Shown here piece after piece: positions 1-11,538 of a stretch of 64,000 nt of DNA. Within the stretch, counting starts at the first letter, position 1, and every line of letters starts with the position of its first letter. The stretch comes from Ixodes scapularis (taxonomy: Eukaryota > Arthropoda > Arachnida > Ixodida > Ixodidae), in the NCBI RefSeq assembly GCF_016920785.2, contig NW_024609837.1, positions 50,215,609 to 50,279,608 on the forward strand, given 5' to 3'. A model generated the notes under the pieces. It saw only the letters and a program-made list of their open reading frames with translations. It ran no database searches and had not been told where the DNA came from. Made by a program: the position numbers and the translations under genes.

Positions 1-788
1 ACGACATGAAAATATTAGTAAAAGAGACGATCAGGATAAAGACGTCTGCCGAATGCATCAGTCACATGCTCAGTTGTTGTTCTCTCCGAATTGAAGGCGC
101 CTTGTAGGGGATTACCTTGCAAACGGTAGACGCAGACACGACTTCAGGGTCGAATTCTGTCTGCCGTTCTCGTGAAATGCAGATGCCTCCATGGAAGGCA
201 GACGCTTCTCCGGTTTCGGTAGAACGTGCAAAAGGGTTCGGATCGCATGAGAAGGCGACAGTACTGCAAAGGAAAAAACCGAGATGCAAAGAAACAGCCT
301 CGAGAAAAGAAGAAAGAGTCCCGACTGTGCGACTCGTAATGTGGAAAAAAAACTCCTAGAGCATTTATAGAGTGTGTCATACATTAAACAATATTTTAAC
401 AGCGTTTTTTACAGCATATTTTTACAGCGATCTTTTTCATTTCTTATTGAAGTTTGTGATGATATTATATTTATTATACTTATATCAGAAGTGCCATTAA
501 TAAAACCGGTTTGCTTTCCTTGACGAGTGTGGCTAATATAAACTTTTGCTGCAATCTGCTACATGCAAATGTTAGTGTACTAACCAAGTGAACCTTTTAA
601 TGAATGCTGCTTTCATTAACCTCTGCGTGCAAAATGTGTAACTTCGTGCCAATTCGGCCAGCAGTTCAATTTAGCAGGACGCAAAGGCTGCCTTAAAATG
701 TAAAAGAATAATCACGTTAGCTGCCCCACATGTTGAAAACAAATTTGTTTTTTAATATTTGAGTCGAATCAACGAGAATTGGCGAACG

Positions 789-839
<51 letters not shown>

Positions 840-1189
840 TCAGAGGCACGAATGCACCTATGAGAAGTGCAAGTTGTTGGGATTTTTCTGGGCATGAATG
901 GTTTAGCGATAGTAGAACGCGCACAGAAACACGACGAACACTTTGACGTTGCGGTCTGACTTTCTTCGATTGGCCCCATCATTTCGTAGCGTCGGCTACG
1001 TGTTCGGAGTTAAACGAAGTAAAGCTGTACAATTGTATCACACTTAAAAAAAAAGAACCCTGAGGATAAGTTTGCGGGAAAGAGAGCATAAAAGCTGCAA
1101 GAAGCAAAAGTATGCAAGCGATCTGGTTAGGACACAGGATAATCCAAACCCAGAGACAAGGACAAATAAATTGCATCAGAATTAATTGG
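1..1189. other. Unrecognised DNA with a (TA)n microsatellite
   Basis: No gene could be supported here. The short open frames near 62-384 overlap on both strands and lack any family signature. A pure (TA)n tract occupies 790-836. The rest is AT-rich sequence with no recognised repeat family. Confidence 0.5.
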
Positions 1190-1329
1190 GGGGCTAGTTG
1201 GTTGAACATCTAGACGGTGGTTTTAAAAGCGCAAAGGACTAAGAAGAGAAGGAGGGACAGGACAGAGCGCTCTGACCTGTCCCCTCCTTCTCTTCTTAGT
1301 CCTTTGCGCTTTTTAAAACCACCGTCTAG
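1190..1329. repeat. Near-perfect hairpin element with CTAGTTGGTT head
   Basis: Positions 1210-1268 and 1269-1329 are almost perfect reverse complements, centred on AGAGCGCTCT at 1264-1273, giving a hairpin with arms of about 59 bp. Immediately to its left lies GGGCTAGTTGGTTGAACAT. A similar head (or its complement) recurs near 25866, 35890 and 44632. This suggests a dispersed fold-back family. No coding capacity is seen. Confidence 0.85.
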
Positions 1330-3100
1330 AGTAGGACAAATAAAATAACGGACAACGCGTACACCTCTTGGCCGTTATTTTATGTTTCGGTGCCTGGGGG
1401 TTTAGATTACGACAAATAAGCTGTTTCAAAATTTTCAACTGAAAAGGTTCTGCCCATGTGAACAAATAAAAGTCACATTCTAACTAGTCAGATGGCTGAT
1501 CCTGAATACTGGAAGCTCCAATTCGGTGCGTTGCTAATTTATGGCCCACGAGAAGGATCCTAAGTGCGTTATTAATGCCAATGCATTAACTGTCCTATGG
1601 GGTGAACCGGCGTTGTCAGCTCTGAAGCCGCTCCAAACGGCACCTAAATTCCCCTGTCCCGTGGAGTGAAGCCTGTAGTCTGTAGCAGCCACCCCATTTG
1701 CTTGCGCGTGGCGTAGTTTCAAGGAACGCCACCCACAGAGAAGCCCTCTTTTCGCAGCAACGGCCATGGGGCGTGGCTGTTGCGGCGCAGAAGAAAGCAA
1801 AAATCCAACGAGAACACATTTGTAGAGGCTAAACAAAATCTTTCACACTCTGCAGGAGGTTAACTCAGCATTAATGCAAACTGATTAGGTTTCATGGAAT
1901 ATTAGAAATGCGCACGTATAGGTCTGATCGGTTTCAAAGCATTGGTCACTGCGAATGCTGGCAACATTATAAATATTACGAAAAAATAAAATTTCTCTTC
2001 GCAGATTGTGAACGATTTTGTTGAGCCTCCAAATATTTTTTCCCGTTAGATTTTGTTTGTGTGCTTTGGTTTCTGTGCCCTCAACTGCCACGTCCCATGC
2101 GCAAGCGTTCTTGGTTTATATGGCCATTAGCTCATAAACTGTGCAAACTATAATGAAATAACATTGTATTGTACTATGGAGTCTCGTCTAATTTTGAGGT
2201 TGAGATCGTTATTGTGATACGCAAAACTTCATGACAGGGGCGCTGAATAAATGTGACTCTTTGGTACACTTCAATATCATCGCGGTCTTGCACGTCTATT
2301 CTTTTGTAAATATAAAATCTATTATACGCAGAAAACGGCAATTTTTTTCAAAAGGGGAAAAAAAAAAACGTGTCTGGCAATGGCATCAATCAAAGGTAGA
2401 GAATAAATGTTTTTCATTAAAAAATAGCGTCAAACCTTTTGAGGATCAGGTCTCTAGCTGAATCAGTAGCTGATAGCTGACCTGCGGAAAATAACTGCGG
2501 CTAGACAAAACAAAGGAAAGCTGCAGAGAAGTGCAACTGAAATAATTACGGCGATGTCCCGTTAATATGATCACCTTTCCCCTTCTCCTTCCCCCTGAAC
2601 TTGTCTATAGTGGGGGTAGTCTATAATAACGAGACAAGAATGCATGCATTTATTCAATGCGTCCAAAAAAAACTTGGCTAAAAGCAGTGCATTCATAGTA
2701 ACGCGTTCCGTATCATCGAAACATGACTGCGTAGTACTGAAGCTATCTAACATAACGGATTACATGCACTGCAGAACAATGTAAAACGGCAGAAAACCGT
2801 AACTGCAATAGATACGCACATTTCAAGCAGCAGCCTGGAATTAAGACGCTATCCGATTCCCGGAAATACAGCGCCCAACTCGACAGACCTCCTCGACAAT
2901 ACGTCTTCTTGCCCCCCGATTGCGTAACCATCTGCGATTTCCAATCTCCAATCTGCCCGCAAAACGAACGAGACGGCCGATCCTGGATTCAAGCGACGAT
3001 ATCAAGAGATAGCTGAACGTCGACGGCCACCGCATCGATACCCAGTTATCAGCGGATTATTGCTCGCGCTGCTGGCAGACAGCGCATCGAGAGAGCCTAT
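1330..3100. other. Unrecognised intergenic DNA
   Basis: No supported gene. Open frames of 60-100 codons on either strand show no domain or consistent coding signal. The stretch from about 2760 onward may be the 5' untranslated region of the LINE that follows. Confidence 0.4.
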
Positions 3101-3117
3101 CCTCGGAATCTCTGAGC

Positions 3118-3125
3118 TATAAAAG
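3118..3125 (+). promoter_or_regulatory. Possible TATA box of the LINE leader
   Basis: TATAAAAG lies about 190 bp upstream of the ORF1 start codon, after a GC-richer stretch. It could be the LINE promoter or part of a host promoter beside which the element inserted. No start site can be fixed by eye. Confidence 0.3.
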
Positions 3126-3309
3126 CGGCAGTCGCTGAACAACTCTTCGCAGACCAGCGGATTGCATCGCCACGAAAACTAAGTTTTCAATTTTTGTGGG
3201 TAAGATTTCATATTCACTCGCTTACTATTTGTAAGTGCGCGGGTGTGCATTTCACTGGTCTGCTTTTTGCTTTTTTTTTTTTTGCTTTTTGTTTGGTGCT
3301 TTCACGAAA

Positions 3310-4233
3310 ATGGCTCAAAAAAGTGACTGTCTCTCTTGCCTGAAAAAAATTGGACATGATGCTGCATGTATTAAGTGTTCGGAGTGCACAAATTATTACC
3401 ACATGGGCAAGTGTTCTGGAATGACAAAAACTGTAGTGAAGTCAATGAACGACGTAGAAATTTCTGAATGGCAATGTAACACCTGCAGGTTGCATTCCCA
3501 ACGACAGTCTGCGACTCCCGAGGTATCTCAAGGGGCGTCAGAGCTGACCCCAAATGAGGAAAAACTTGAAAGGTTACTCAAACAAAATGAATCTATCAGT
3601 GAAAAGTTGACTTCCGTCCTTAATAGGATGTTTTGCATTGAGAGGTCTCTCGAGGCGCAGACTGCGAGGTCCGACGCGATGATGCTCAAAATAGAAAATC
3701 AGAGTAAAACAATAGCAGGAATCGAGACAGCCACGAATGATCTGACAGCAAGGCATGAGGAATTGAACGTTCATTTGGATAACCAAGACAAAACAATTAA
3801 TGAACTACAGCGGAAAATCGGTGAACTAGAGGGAAGGATTTCACAAAGGGATGAAGAGGTTGGAGAACTAAGAAAGGCTATCGACAATGCAGAGCTGTAC
3901 TCTAGACGCCAGAATATTGAAATCCATGGTATAGTGCAACGACCGAATGAAGATGTCATGAGCGTAATCAACGCAGTGGCAACGAAGCTGGACCTAGCAC
4001 CAGTGACTTCGAATGACAACGGGGCTGCCCGCAGGCTAAAAGCTAAAGAAGGAAGAATCACACCTATACTGGTGATATTCACCGAGCGGCGTACACTGGA
4101 CTTGTGGGTGAGAAAACGAACTACTCTTAGAAATGAGAACATTTTTATAAATGAAAACTTGACTAGAGCGCTAAAAAGTTTGTTGTGGTCCACCAAGGCA
4201 CGTGCGAAGGAAAAAGGGTACGTGTATACTTAG
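3310..4233 (+). CDS. LINE ORF1: PHD-like zinc finger and coiled-coil protein
   Basis: A 307-codon intact frame. I chose the ATG at 3310 because it begins the cysteine-rich domain directly; the frame is open further upstream without an ATG. Residues about 10-60 hold a Cys/His-rich zinc finger of PHD type (CLSCLKKIG, CIKCSECTNYYHMGKC, then a CNTC pair). Residues about 75-200 are a heptad-rich coiled coil. After it comes SRRQNIEIHGI, a motif typical of ORF1 proteins of arthropod CR1/L2-like LINEs. In that family the protein binds element RNA and forms a ribonucleoprotein particle. It is followed 90 bp downstream by the broken ORF2. Function here is inferred from family architecture. Confidence 0.75.
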   Translation: MAQKSDCLSCLKKIGHDAACIKCSECTNYYHMGKCSGMTKTVVKSMNDVEISEWQCNTCRLHSQRQSATPEVSQGASELTPNEEKLERLLKQNESISEKLTSVLNRMFCIERSLEAQTARSDAMMLKIENQSKTIAGIETATNDLTARHEELNVHLDNQDKTINELQRKIGELEGRISQRDEEVGELRKAIDNAELYSRRQNIEIHGIVQRPNEDVMSVINAVATKLDLAPVTSNDNGAARRLKAKEGRITPILVIFTERRTLDLWVRKRTTLRNENIFINENLTRALKSLLWSTKARAKEKGYVYT

Positions 4234-4325
4234 ATGAGGAACGGAAAAATATTCGTAAGGCAGAAGGAGGGAGCGGCGGTGATTCAGATTGAGAGCGAAA
4301 GAGACTTAATCAAAATTAGGTAATC

Positions 4326-7206
4326 ATGGAATCGCTTTTTGAATCGTTCCGTGAGTGGGACGGATATACGGAAAGTTCTAGAGCGGAAAGAAGTAACGCT
4401 GACACTAAACTAAGCTTAATTCATATAAATGTTAGGAGTATTTACAGACATTGGGATCAGTTAATGTTAATTTTATCTACGCGACTTCCAAGTTTGGATG
4501 TACTTATCTTGAGTGAGGCCAGTGCTGATGAGGCAGGTTGCGCTACATTTTCCTTGCCAGACTTTCATTTTTTCTGCTTGTGCCGAGAACAAAGGAAAGG
4601 TGGCGGAGTTATGATGTACATAAATGACAAATTCATCAGAAAAAAATAGATATTTCATTTGTACAAGCAGAAGTGTGTGCTGCTATTGTTCACAAAATGA
4701 ATTTTTCTTATGTTGTGTGTGCCGTATACAGGCCACCGAGTTCAAATATACCTATATTCTGTGATGAATTGGAACAATTCCTTCACAAATTTAATAACAA
4801 CAAGTACCTAGTTCTGGCAGGAGACTTCAATATTGATGTTCTGAATGAGAATAAACAAGGAGTACCGCGTTATCTTGATACCCTCGCTTCATTTGGTCTA
4901 TAAAATGTCATTCAAAATTATACTAGGGAGGAATATTATTGTAATAAAATTACAAAATCATGTATTGACCACATTGTTATAAGAATTAGTAATTTGAAAA
5001 CACTGTCTGGAGTCATTAAGCAAAAGGTAGCTGACCATTACATTACTGTACTCTCAATATTAGACGAAATTACTGCTGAAGATGTAGATTTAGAAAATGG
5101 GTACCAATTTATACTAGATACTAAAAAAATCGATAATTTAATACAATCGTTCGATTGGAACTCTTTATGCGAGTTCGATCATATTGTAGCCTATGACATA
5201 CTAGTGGACACGTTTCAAGATATTTATTCTAAAGGTACTAGAAAAATAAAGTTGAAGAAACAAAGACCTGAGAATGTTTGGATAAACGAGAAAATATTAG
5301 AATTGTGTGATCACAAGGAAAGGCTTTGGAGCAGATGTAAGCCAAATCCCGAAACCACAGAACTAAGAAATGAATTTCGTGCAGTGCGCAATAAAGTGAC
5401 ACCAAAAATACGTTTAGAAAAAGGGAAACATTATTTAAATTAATTCACCTCTTCGAGAAGAAATATAAAAAAAGACATGGAAGTCTAAAAATAGCGTGGA
5501 CGATACAATTAAAAACAAAACTTTCCTGGAATAGATTCATATTTAACGTTATCGGAATCATTTAATAAGTGTTTTGTTGACTCCGTAAGAAGCATAAAAA
5601 ATAACATTTCACAGAATGGTCCCAATCCCGTCACTTCACAGGTCAGATGCTCTAGTTCGGCGCACTTACCTCAGATGACGAAGAGCGAAATTTTGAGGAT
5701 TATAAATGCTATGCCAATAACTAAAACACCAGGATTTGATAATATTAAAGTACGAGATATTTGGTATAATTTAAAAAAATTAAAACACGTTTTAATGAAA
5801 ATAATTAATGCCACCTTTCATACCGGAAGAATTCCTAAGGGCTTGAAGATAACTATTATACGTCCACTGTATAAAAAGGGGAAAAGACAAGAATTGGAGA
5901 GCTACAGGCCCATTTCCATTCTACCTGCATTAGCTCATATAATCAAAAAGTGGGTACAACTAGCAATGACCAATTTTTGTGATAAATTTAATTTATTTTC
6001 TAGTATGCAATATGGTTTTCGACAACAAAAAAAGTACTATTACACTTTTAGAAGATTTTTCTGACTGTGTTAATCAAGCACTAGACAATAACAAGATTGG
6101 CCTGGCACTTTTTAGAGATCTATCGAAGGCTTTTGGTACCATTGATCATTCTCTGTTACTTGAAAAGCTTTACAGATTGGGTTTCAGGGGACAGTTTTAT
6201 AACTTTTTTTAAGAATTACTTTAACGACAGACAACAAATGGTTAAAATTATGAATAATATACGTAGTACAGCTAAAGTCGAATGTGGCGTACCACAATGT
6301 AGCACTGTTGGACCAATTTTATTTAATGTTTACATAAATGATTTGGGTATTTTATCTCTACAATCTAAGCTATTTCAGTATGCTGACGATGCGGTGCTAG
6401 GTTTACCCTATGAAAACTATGATAAGGCTGTTTTAGTCTTCCATAGAGATATAAATGAACTAATAGGTTGGTTTAACTCAAATGCCATTTCAGTAAATTT
6501 TGCCAAAACTAAGTTACTGTGTATCCGAAATTATCATAAACGTGTTGATATGTCACCTAGGATTTTACTGCATTCGACACCGTGTAATAATTTTACTTGT
6601 AAACCTTTGCCATACGATAATTGTGTAAAATATCTAGGATTATAAGTGAATAAACATTTATCATGGAATCAACATGTGGAATCTGTGACTAAAAGACTAC
6701 GTGTCGTTTCAGCATATCTGTACAGAATAAGAAGCTTATGCAGCGTAAAGATAAGACTACTGGTGTACGGGTCGTTAGCTGAATCAATTCTACGATATGG
6801 AATCACATTATATGGTTACTGTTCTCCATACAAGACAAATGCATTAGACAGAATTTTAAAACATATGGTGAAAAACATTACATACGGAACTCCGTACGGA
6901 ACGTTAGATATGGAAGATAAAGCAAAGAAGCTCCAAATTTTATTCTTTAAATATTTTCATAGATATGTTACGTTTATAAATTATTTCTACGATGCAACGT
7001 TCAAGGTTCCAGTGGACAAACCTAGGGACCTAAGGCGCAAAGAAAGGTTTAAATTCACCAGAATTTCCACTCGATACGGAAACAGATGCAGAGCTCACTT
7101 TATTCCCACCTTATATAATGAGCTCACTGAGTCCTTAATGAAAATAAATTCAATAAAAGTACTAAAAAAAGAAATAAAAAATTGGTTCCTCTCATTACCT
7201 CCATAA
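4326..7206 (+). pseudogene. LINE ORF2: endonuclease plus reverse transcriptase, broken
   Basis: Starts with an ATG at 4326. The endonuclease part shows LIHINVRSI at the start, VYRPPSS near 4730, AGDFNIDVL near 4820 and a CIDHIVI / VADHYITV pair near 4960-5040. The reverse transcriptase part runs from about 5675, with SYRPISILPA, a frameshift at about 6030, LFRDLSKAFGTIDH, GVPQCSTVGPILF and QYADDAVLG. The GVPQ block has Cys where Gly is usual. A stop separates KYLGL (ending 6645) from the C-terminal part 6646-7206. Further stops lie near 4648, 4903 and 5443. The gene is a dead polyprotein of a non-LTR retrotransposon. Confidence 0.85.
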
Positions 7207-7480
7207 ACACTGCTTTACTCCCATCACTGCATACTTGCCTCTTAATGATTTCGATAGTTGTGTTCATTTTGTTTTGTGCCGAATTGCGGCTCTGTTTTGT
7301 ATTAATGTTGGTATCAATGGCCACATTGTACTCGTTCGATTTTTTATCTTGATGTATTGATATGTATTTCGCTGGATTGTTTGGTCCTACGCACAAGCAG
7401 GATACTGCTTTTGTAGGCCAGCATTATTTATATGTATTTGTAAAGGGAATAAAACACATTATTATTCTTATTATTATATC

Positions 7481-9660
7481 TCAATCTTCCAATGTATTTG
7501 ACCTCATTCTCACTACAACCACTGAGCTTCTTTCTCCCTTAACTTATTTACCAGGTTTAAGCGACCATTGTGTTATTCAGTTTGACCTGCAGGCATCTGC
7601 TTCCTCATGTAAAGCACTTACGATTATTCGCGACTACAAAAATGCCGCTTTTGTTTCAATTAATAATGAATTAGACACGCTTCTAACCATTTACATCTCA
7701 CGTTTTCAAACGGGAACGGTTGAAGCAAATTGGTCTCTCTTCAAACAAAAAGTGAGTGACCTAACTAACCACTACACTCCTCTGAAGCGCATCCGCTCTA
7801 AGTCACAGGCACCTTGGAAACAAAAAGGAACGGTTATTTCGGCGCGCAAAATTAACAAAAAGTGCTGAGCACTGGCACGCTTACAAAGCTGCTGATACGG
7901 ATCATAAACAAGCTGTCGCACAATCAAAGCAGGAGTTTTATCAGTGTACACTTCTTTTTATTTTGAAAGATAACCCACGAACGTTTTGGAGCGTGGTCAG
8001 CGGTATTAGATCGAGTGCGGTTGAGCTTTGTGATGCGAATAATGTTCCTGTAGATCTAAACAATTTTTGCAATGTCCTGAACGATGTGTTTGCTTCTTAT
8101 TTTTCCCACACGACTCCTACCTGTTATCCAATTTGTGATGTACCGGTAATTGGGAATAATGCAGGATATATTTATTTAACTGTTAGATAACATTCGGTTG
8201 AGAAGCGTCTTCTTCGGTCTGCGACCGCGCCCAGTCTGTTCTTTCCCAGGCGTCACGTTCTTCTCCGTGGCTCTCTCCGGTTACATCAGCCGACCGTTGC
8301 CTGGGCCGAAGGTCTTGCTCGCTTTGCGAGGCGAACACGCACACAATACACGGCACAATTGTTTTCAGCGCTAATTTTAGTCCTATGTTTCCTGTTTGTA
8401 TTGATTGATTCGGTGTCGACTGTTAAATCCAGAAGCTTAAAATTTCCGCGTGTGCTGGGATTGACGGAATTAATTCAAAGTTCCTGAAGAGCACCCCCAC
8501 CTATTCATTTTTCATTCATTTCGAAATTTTTTTTTCACAGGCCCATATCATTTACTAGTGTGCAGTGTGAATTACTTGAACATGTCATTTACTCTCACCT
8601 TGTTGCCTTTTTCGAGTCCAAATATTTTTTTACTAATTGTCAACACGGGTTCCGCAGATTGTTTTCTTGTGAAACACAGCTCGTATTGTTTACTAATGGC
8701 CTGTTAGTTGCTATTGTTGCCGGGCTAATAGTTGACTGCGTTTTCTTAGATTTTGCTAAGGCTTTCGACTCTGTCCCGCACAACCTACCTCTCTTGAAAC
8801 TGAGTAAACTTAATATTCATCCTAACATCTTGGGCTGTATTAAATGTTTTTTTTTTTATCTAACCGCTCACAATATGCTTCTGTCAACGGGCATAATTCT
8901 TCTACTACTCCTGAACGTCCGGCGTACCACAGGGATCTGTCCTGGGGCCTTTCTTGTTCTAGTCTACATTACCGACCTCCCATCGAAAATTCTCTCCTCT
9001 ATTAAATTGTTCGCGGATGATTGTGTGCTCTACCGCGTAATTACTAATGCCAAGAGTGTGCTATACTACAGTCAGACCTCGACGTAGTTTCTTCCTGGTG
9101 CGCTGTATCCCTAATGAAGCTTAACATTACTAAATGTAAAAGCATGCCTGTTTTCCAACTTTCTAAAAACATTGACCCTGCCATATACATCCTTAATAAT
9201 ACACCATTAGATACTGTTGCTGCATACAAATATCTTGGTATTCACATAACTCATAACCTTTCCTGGAACATGCACGTCGAATATTTCTTTAATAATCCTA
9301 ATCGTATGCTTGGGTTTTTGCGCCGCCACTTCCGTTCCGCTAATCTTCCGGTCGAACTGGAATTATACAAAGCCTTAGTCAGGCCAAAACTTGAATACGC
9401 CGGTTCCGTTTGGGATCCGGGACATGGAACATTATCACAAATTCTCGAATCAGTCCAGAAGCGAGCAGCCCGTTTTATCCTTCCTAGTTATTCTCGTACT
9501 GCTAGTGTTTCGTCAATGAAGACAACTTCGGACTTACCTGACCTCGCTTTACGGCGTAAATACTTTCGTCTTTGTCTTTTCCCTAAAATATAATATACTA
9601 ACCGAATTCTAAAAGATGAACTACACGGTGTCACAAAAGAAAATTTACACGGTCTTTTTT
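7481..9660 (+). pseudogene. Second LINE: ORF2 remnant (endonuclease tail, RT, C-terminus)
   Basis: Begins directly after the tail of the preceding LINE. The first part (7490-7865) has the endonuclease end motif LSDHCVIQFDL. A linker lies at 7963-8190. RT blocks follow: AGIDGINSKFLKS near 8450, NCQHGFR near 8640, VDCVFLDFAKAFDS near 8740, LFADDCVLYR near 9010, and the YKYLGIHI / VWDPGHGTL / QKRAARFIL region at 9114-9593. About 200 bp at 8190-8430 do not fit the protein and may be an insertion. Frameshifts and stops make it a pseudogene. Its FADD and VWDP motifs are closer to the minus-strand LINE at 60.7-64 kb than to the LINE at 3.1-7.5 kb. Confidence 0.8.
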
Positions 9661-10033
9661 GCCGCAAAAATAACGTAGGCATCGCCGAACGCTCATTCTC
9701 CGCCCAAAGGTAGAGCTAGAGGTCACAACCAGATGCCAAAGTTTCAGCCCGATCCGATAACTTAATCAAAAGTTATAAGTGATTTTCTGAAAAGTTCAAT
9801 GGGAAAATGGAGCCCATTTTCGCCCGTTTTCGTTTTCTGGTGCCATAGAGCCCCATGTGTTTGAAAACTCAGTCGGCCGCCATTTTTCCATTGAAGTTTT
9901 CAGAAAATCCCTTATAACATTTGATTAAGTTATCGGATCGGGCTGAAACTATGGCATCTGGTTGTGACGTCTAGCGCTACCTTTGGGCGAAGAATGAGCG
10001 TTCGGCGATGCCTAGTTTATTTTTGTGGTAAAA
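9661..10033. repeat. Fold-back element, about 373 bp
   Basis: The left arm starts GCCGCAAAAATAACGTAGGC and the right arm ends with its near reverse complement (GCCTAGTTTATTTTTGTGG). The arms, about 140-150 bp each, share the blocks CATCGCCGAACGCTCATTCT and CCGATCCGATAACTTAATC in inverted orientation. A short spacer around 9810-9880 separates them. It interrupts the 3' part of the second LINE. No open frame of interest. Confidence 0.85.
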
Positions 10034-10191
10034 CAGATGGTGTAAATTCATGTAGATAATCGCCTCTTCAATTTGAATGCTGGGCTTGTTATCGTGCTTG
10101 TCTTATGATTTCACTAATCGCCTATGCATTGTTCGTTCTTTTCCTGTCTGGTACGTACAAGGCTTCAGTTTGGCAGTCTAGTTTAGAATTA

Positions 10192-10860
10192 TTTTAGAGC
10201 GCAGCTCTTAAGGGCCCGTTTCCGGCTTGAGCGGCGTCGGCGTCGCCGTCGCCGGCGGCGTAACCGCGCGGTGCATTATGGGTAAATTTCCCCGCTAAAT
10301 CTAGCGGAAAAATTTCCCCGCTAGATTTAGCGGAAAAATTGCTCCGCTAAATCTAGCGTAAAACTTTACCCCGCTAGATTTAGCGGAAAAATTTCCCCGC
10401 TAAATCTAGCGGGAAAAATTTCCCCGCTAAAAGTAGCGAAAAAATTTCCCCGCTAGATTTAGCGGAAACATTTCCCCGCTAGATTTAGCGGAAAAAATTC
10501 CCCGCTAAATCTAGCGGAAAAATTTCCCCGCTAAATCTAGCGGGAAAAATTCCCCACCAAATGTAGCGGAAAAATTTCCCCGCTAAATCTAGCTGAAAAA
10601 TTTCTCCGCTAAATCTAGCGGGAAAAATTCCCCGCTAAAACTAGCGGAAAAATTTTCCCGCTAAGTCTAGCGGAAAATATTCCCCGCTCAGTCCAGCGGA
10701 AAAATTTTTCTGGGGGGTGACGTGACCCCCCAAGGTTACATGACACCCCCCCCCCCCCCCCCGCCCCGCCCCGAGAACAGGCAACCCTCAGTACCCTTCC
10801 CTCCTCCTCAAGAGCTGCGCTCCAATTCGGTGTTACAGGGAGTTGTAAACGGCTTTCATT
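10192..10860 (-). mobile_element. GAGCGCAGCTC-ended element, copy A (minus orientation)
   Basis: Left border TTTTAGAGCGCAGCTCTTA, right border AAGAGCTGCGCTC followed by TGTTACAGGGAGTTGTAAAC and CGGCTTTCATTTTTT. The same two borders delimit copies at 15.3, 33.2, 35.0 and 61.2 kb. Inside are a (GGCGTC)n-like GC-rich stretch, a minisatellite and a long poly-C run (about 10747-10763). There is no coding capacity. The class of element is undetermined. Confidence 0.75.
10284..10700. repeat. Palindromic minisatellite, CCGCTAAATCTAGCGG units
   Basis: About sixteen units of roughly 25-28 bp. Each is built on the short hairpin CCGCTAAATCTAGCGG or its complement CCGCTAGATTTAGCGG, separated by AAAAATTTCC-type spacers. 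Orientation alternates between neighbouring units. It lies entirely inside element copy A. Confidence 0.85.
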
Positions 10861-11469
10861 TTTTCAACTACTGACGCGGGACGTAATCAGTCCATGCCAA
10901 TATGTTTTATTCTATTTATTTATGATAGGTATTTTAATAGATGTTATAATTACGAATACTCACTGAAAATTCTGCGTCCTTAATGTTTATCAACTCGGAG
11001 ACTCTCTTGTAACTTGTTGTTTCTACACAAAATTATAGACGGAAAGTTTTACGTTGACTTGTGCTGTTTTAATTTTAAAGTACTAGCTCGGTTGTCCAGA
11101 ACCCCTTCACCTCAAGAAGAAAAAGTCACCAATAATACGCATGCAAATGTTACTTAGCAATTTAGCGTCACCAAATTTAAATATTTTTGGTGAATTGGCC
11201 TCTTCAGGCATAAACATATGTTGCCTACTGTTTAAGGCGGCATTGTTACAATGCACTTTTTTTAGTTTTAGTGTACGTATGTGCACCACTTCAAAACCGT
11301 AAGGTTATTCTGGGGCACAGAGACAATAAAAGATTATTATATTTATTATTATTATTACTGTTGTATTTTTGTTTTTGTGTGTAGTCCCTGTAGTTTTCGG
11401 CGCTTTTATACATTTTAATTTAAATCAGTTGATCTTAATTACATACATTATATTAATCTCTACTTACAG
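10861..11469 (+). other. Possible retroelement 3' tail upstream of the lipase gene
   Basis: AT-rich DNA ending near 11325-11362 in AATAAAAG followed by an ATT tandem tract, as in the LINE tail near 7460. It may be the displaced 3' end of the second LINE, separated by element A, or a separate fragment. A pyrimidine-rich acceptor (TACTTACAG, ending 11469) closes the stretch. Confidence 0.4.
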
Positions 11470-11501
11470 CGCGAGTGAAACAGCTAGGCAATCGAAGAAC
11501 C

Positions 11502-11538
11502 ATGCGCAACTTTGTTGCCCTAATTTTGGCACTCTCTG
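11502..11538 (+). CDS. Lipase coding exon 1 (signal peptide start)
   Basis: ATG at 11502 follows an acceptor at 11468-11469, so a non-coding 5' exon lies upstream, unseen. The exon encodes MRNFVALILALS and ends at GTAAGC. The intron is only 60 bp (11539-11598), in frame and free of stops, so its retention would insert 20 residues after the first part of the signal peptide. The spliced form gives the better continuous hydrophobic core. Confidence 0.65.

Larger units (their letters stand above)
3100..7480 (+). mobile_element. Near full-length non-LTR retrotransposon (LINE), decayed
   Basis: The element reads left to right: a TATA-containing leader, ORF1 with a zinc finger and coiled coil, an apurinic endonuclease domain, a reverse transcriptase with YADD, a C-terminal region ending at 7206, and an untranslated tail that finishes in an ATT-rich short tandem repeat at about 7455-7477. 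The ORF1-endonuclease-RT order is that of CR1/L2/Jockey-type LINEs; the exact clade needs a tree. ORF1 is intact, whereas ORF2 has several frameshifts and stops, so the copy is inactive. Confidence 0.85.
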
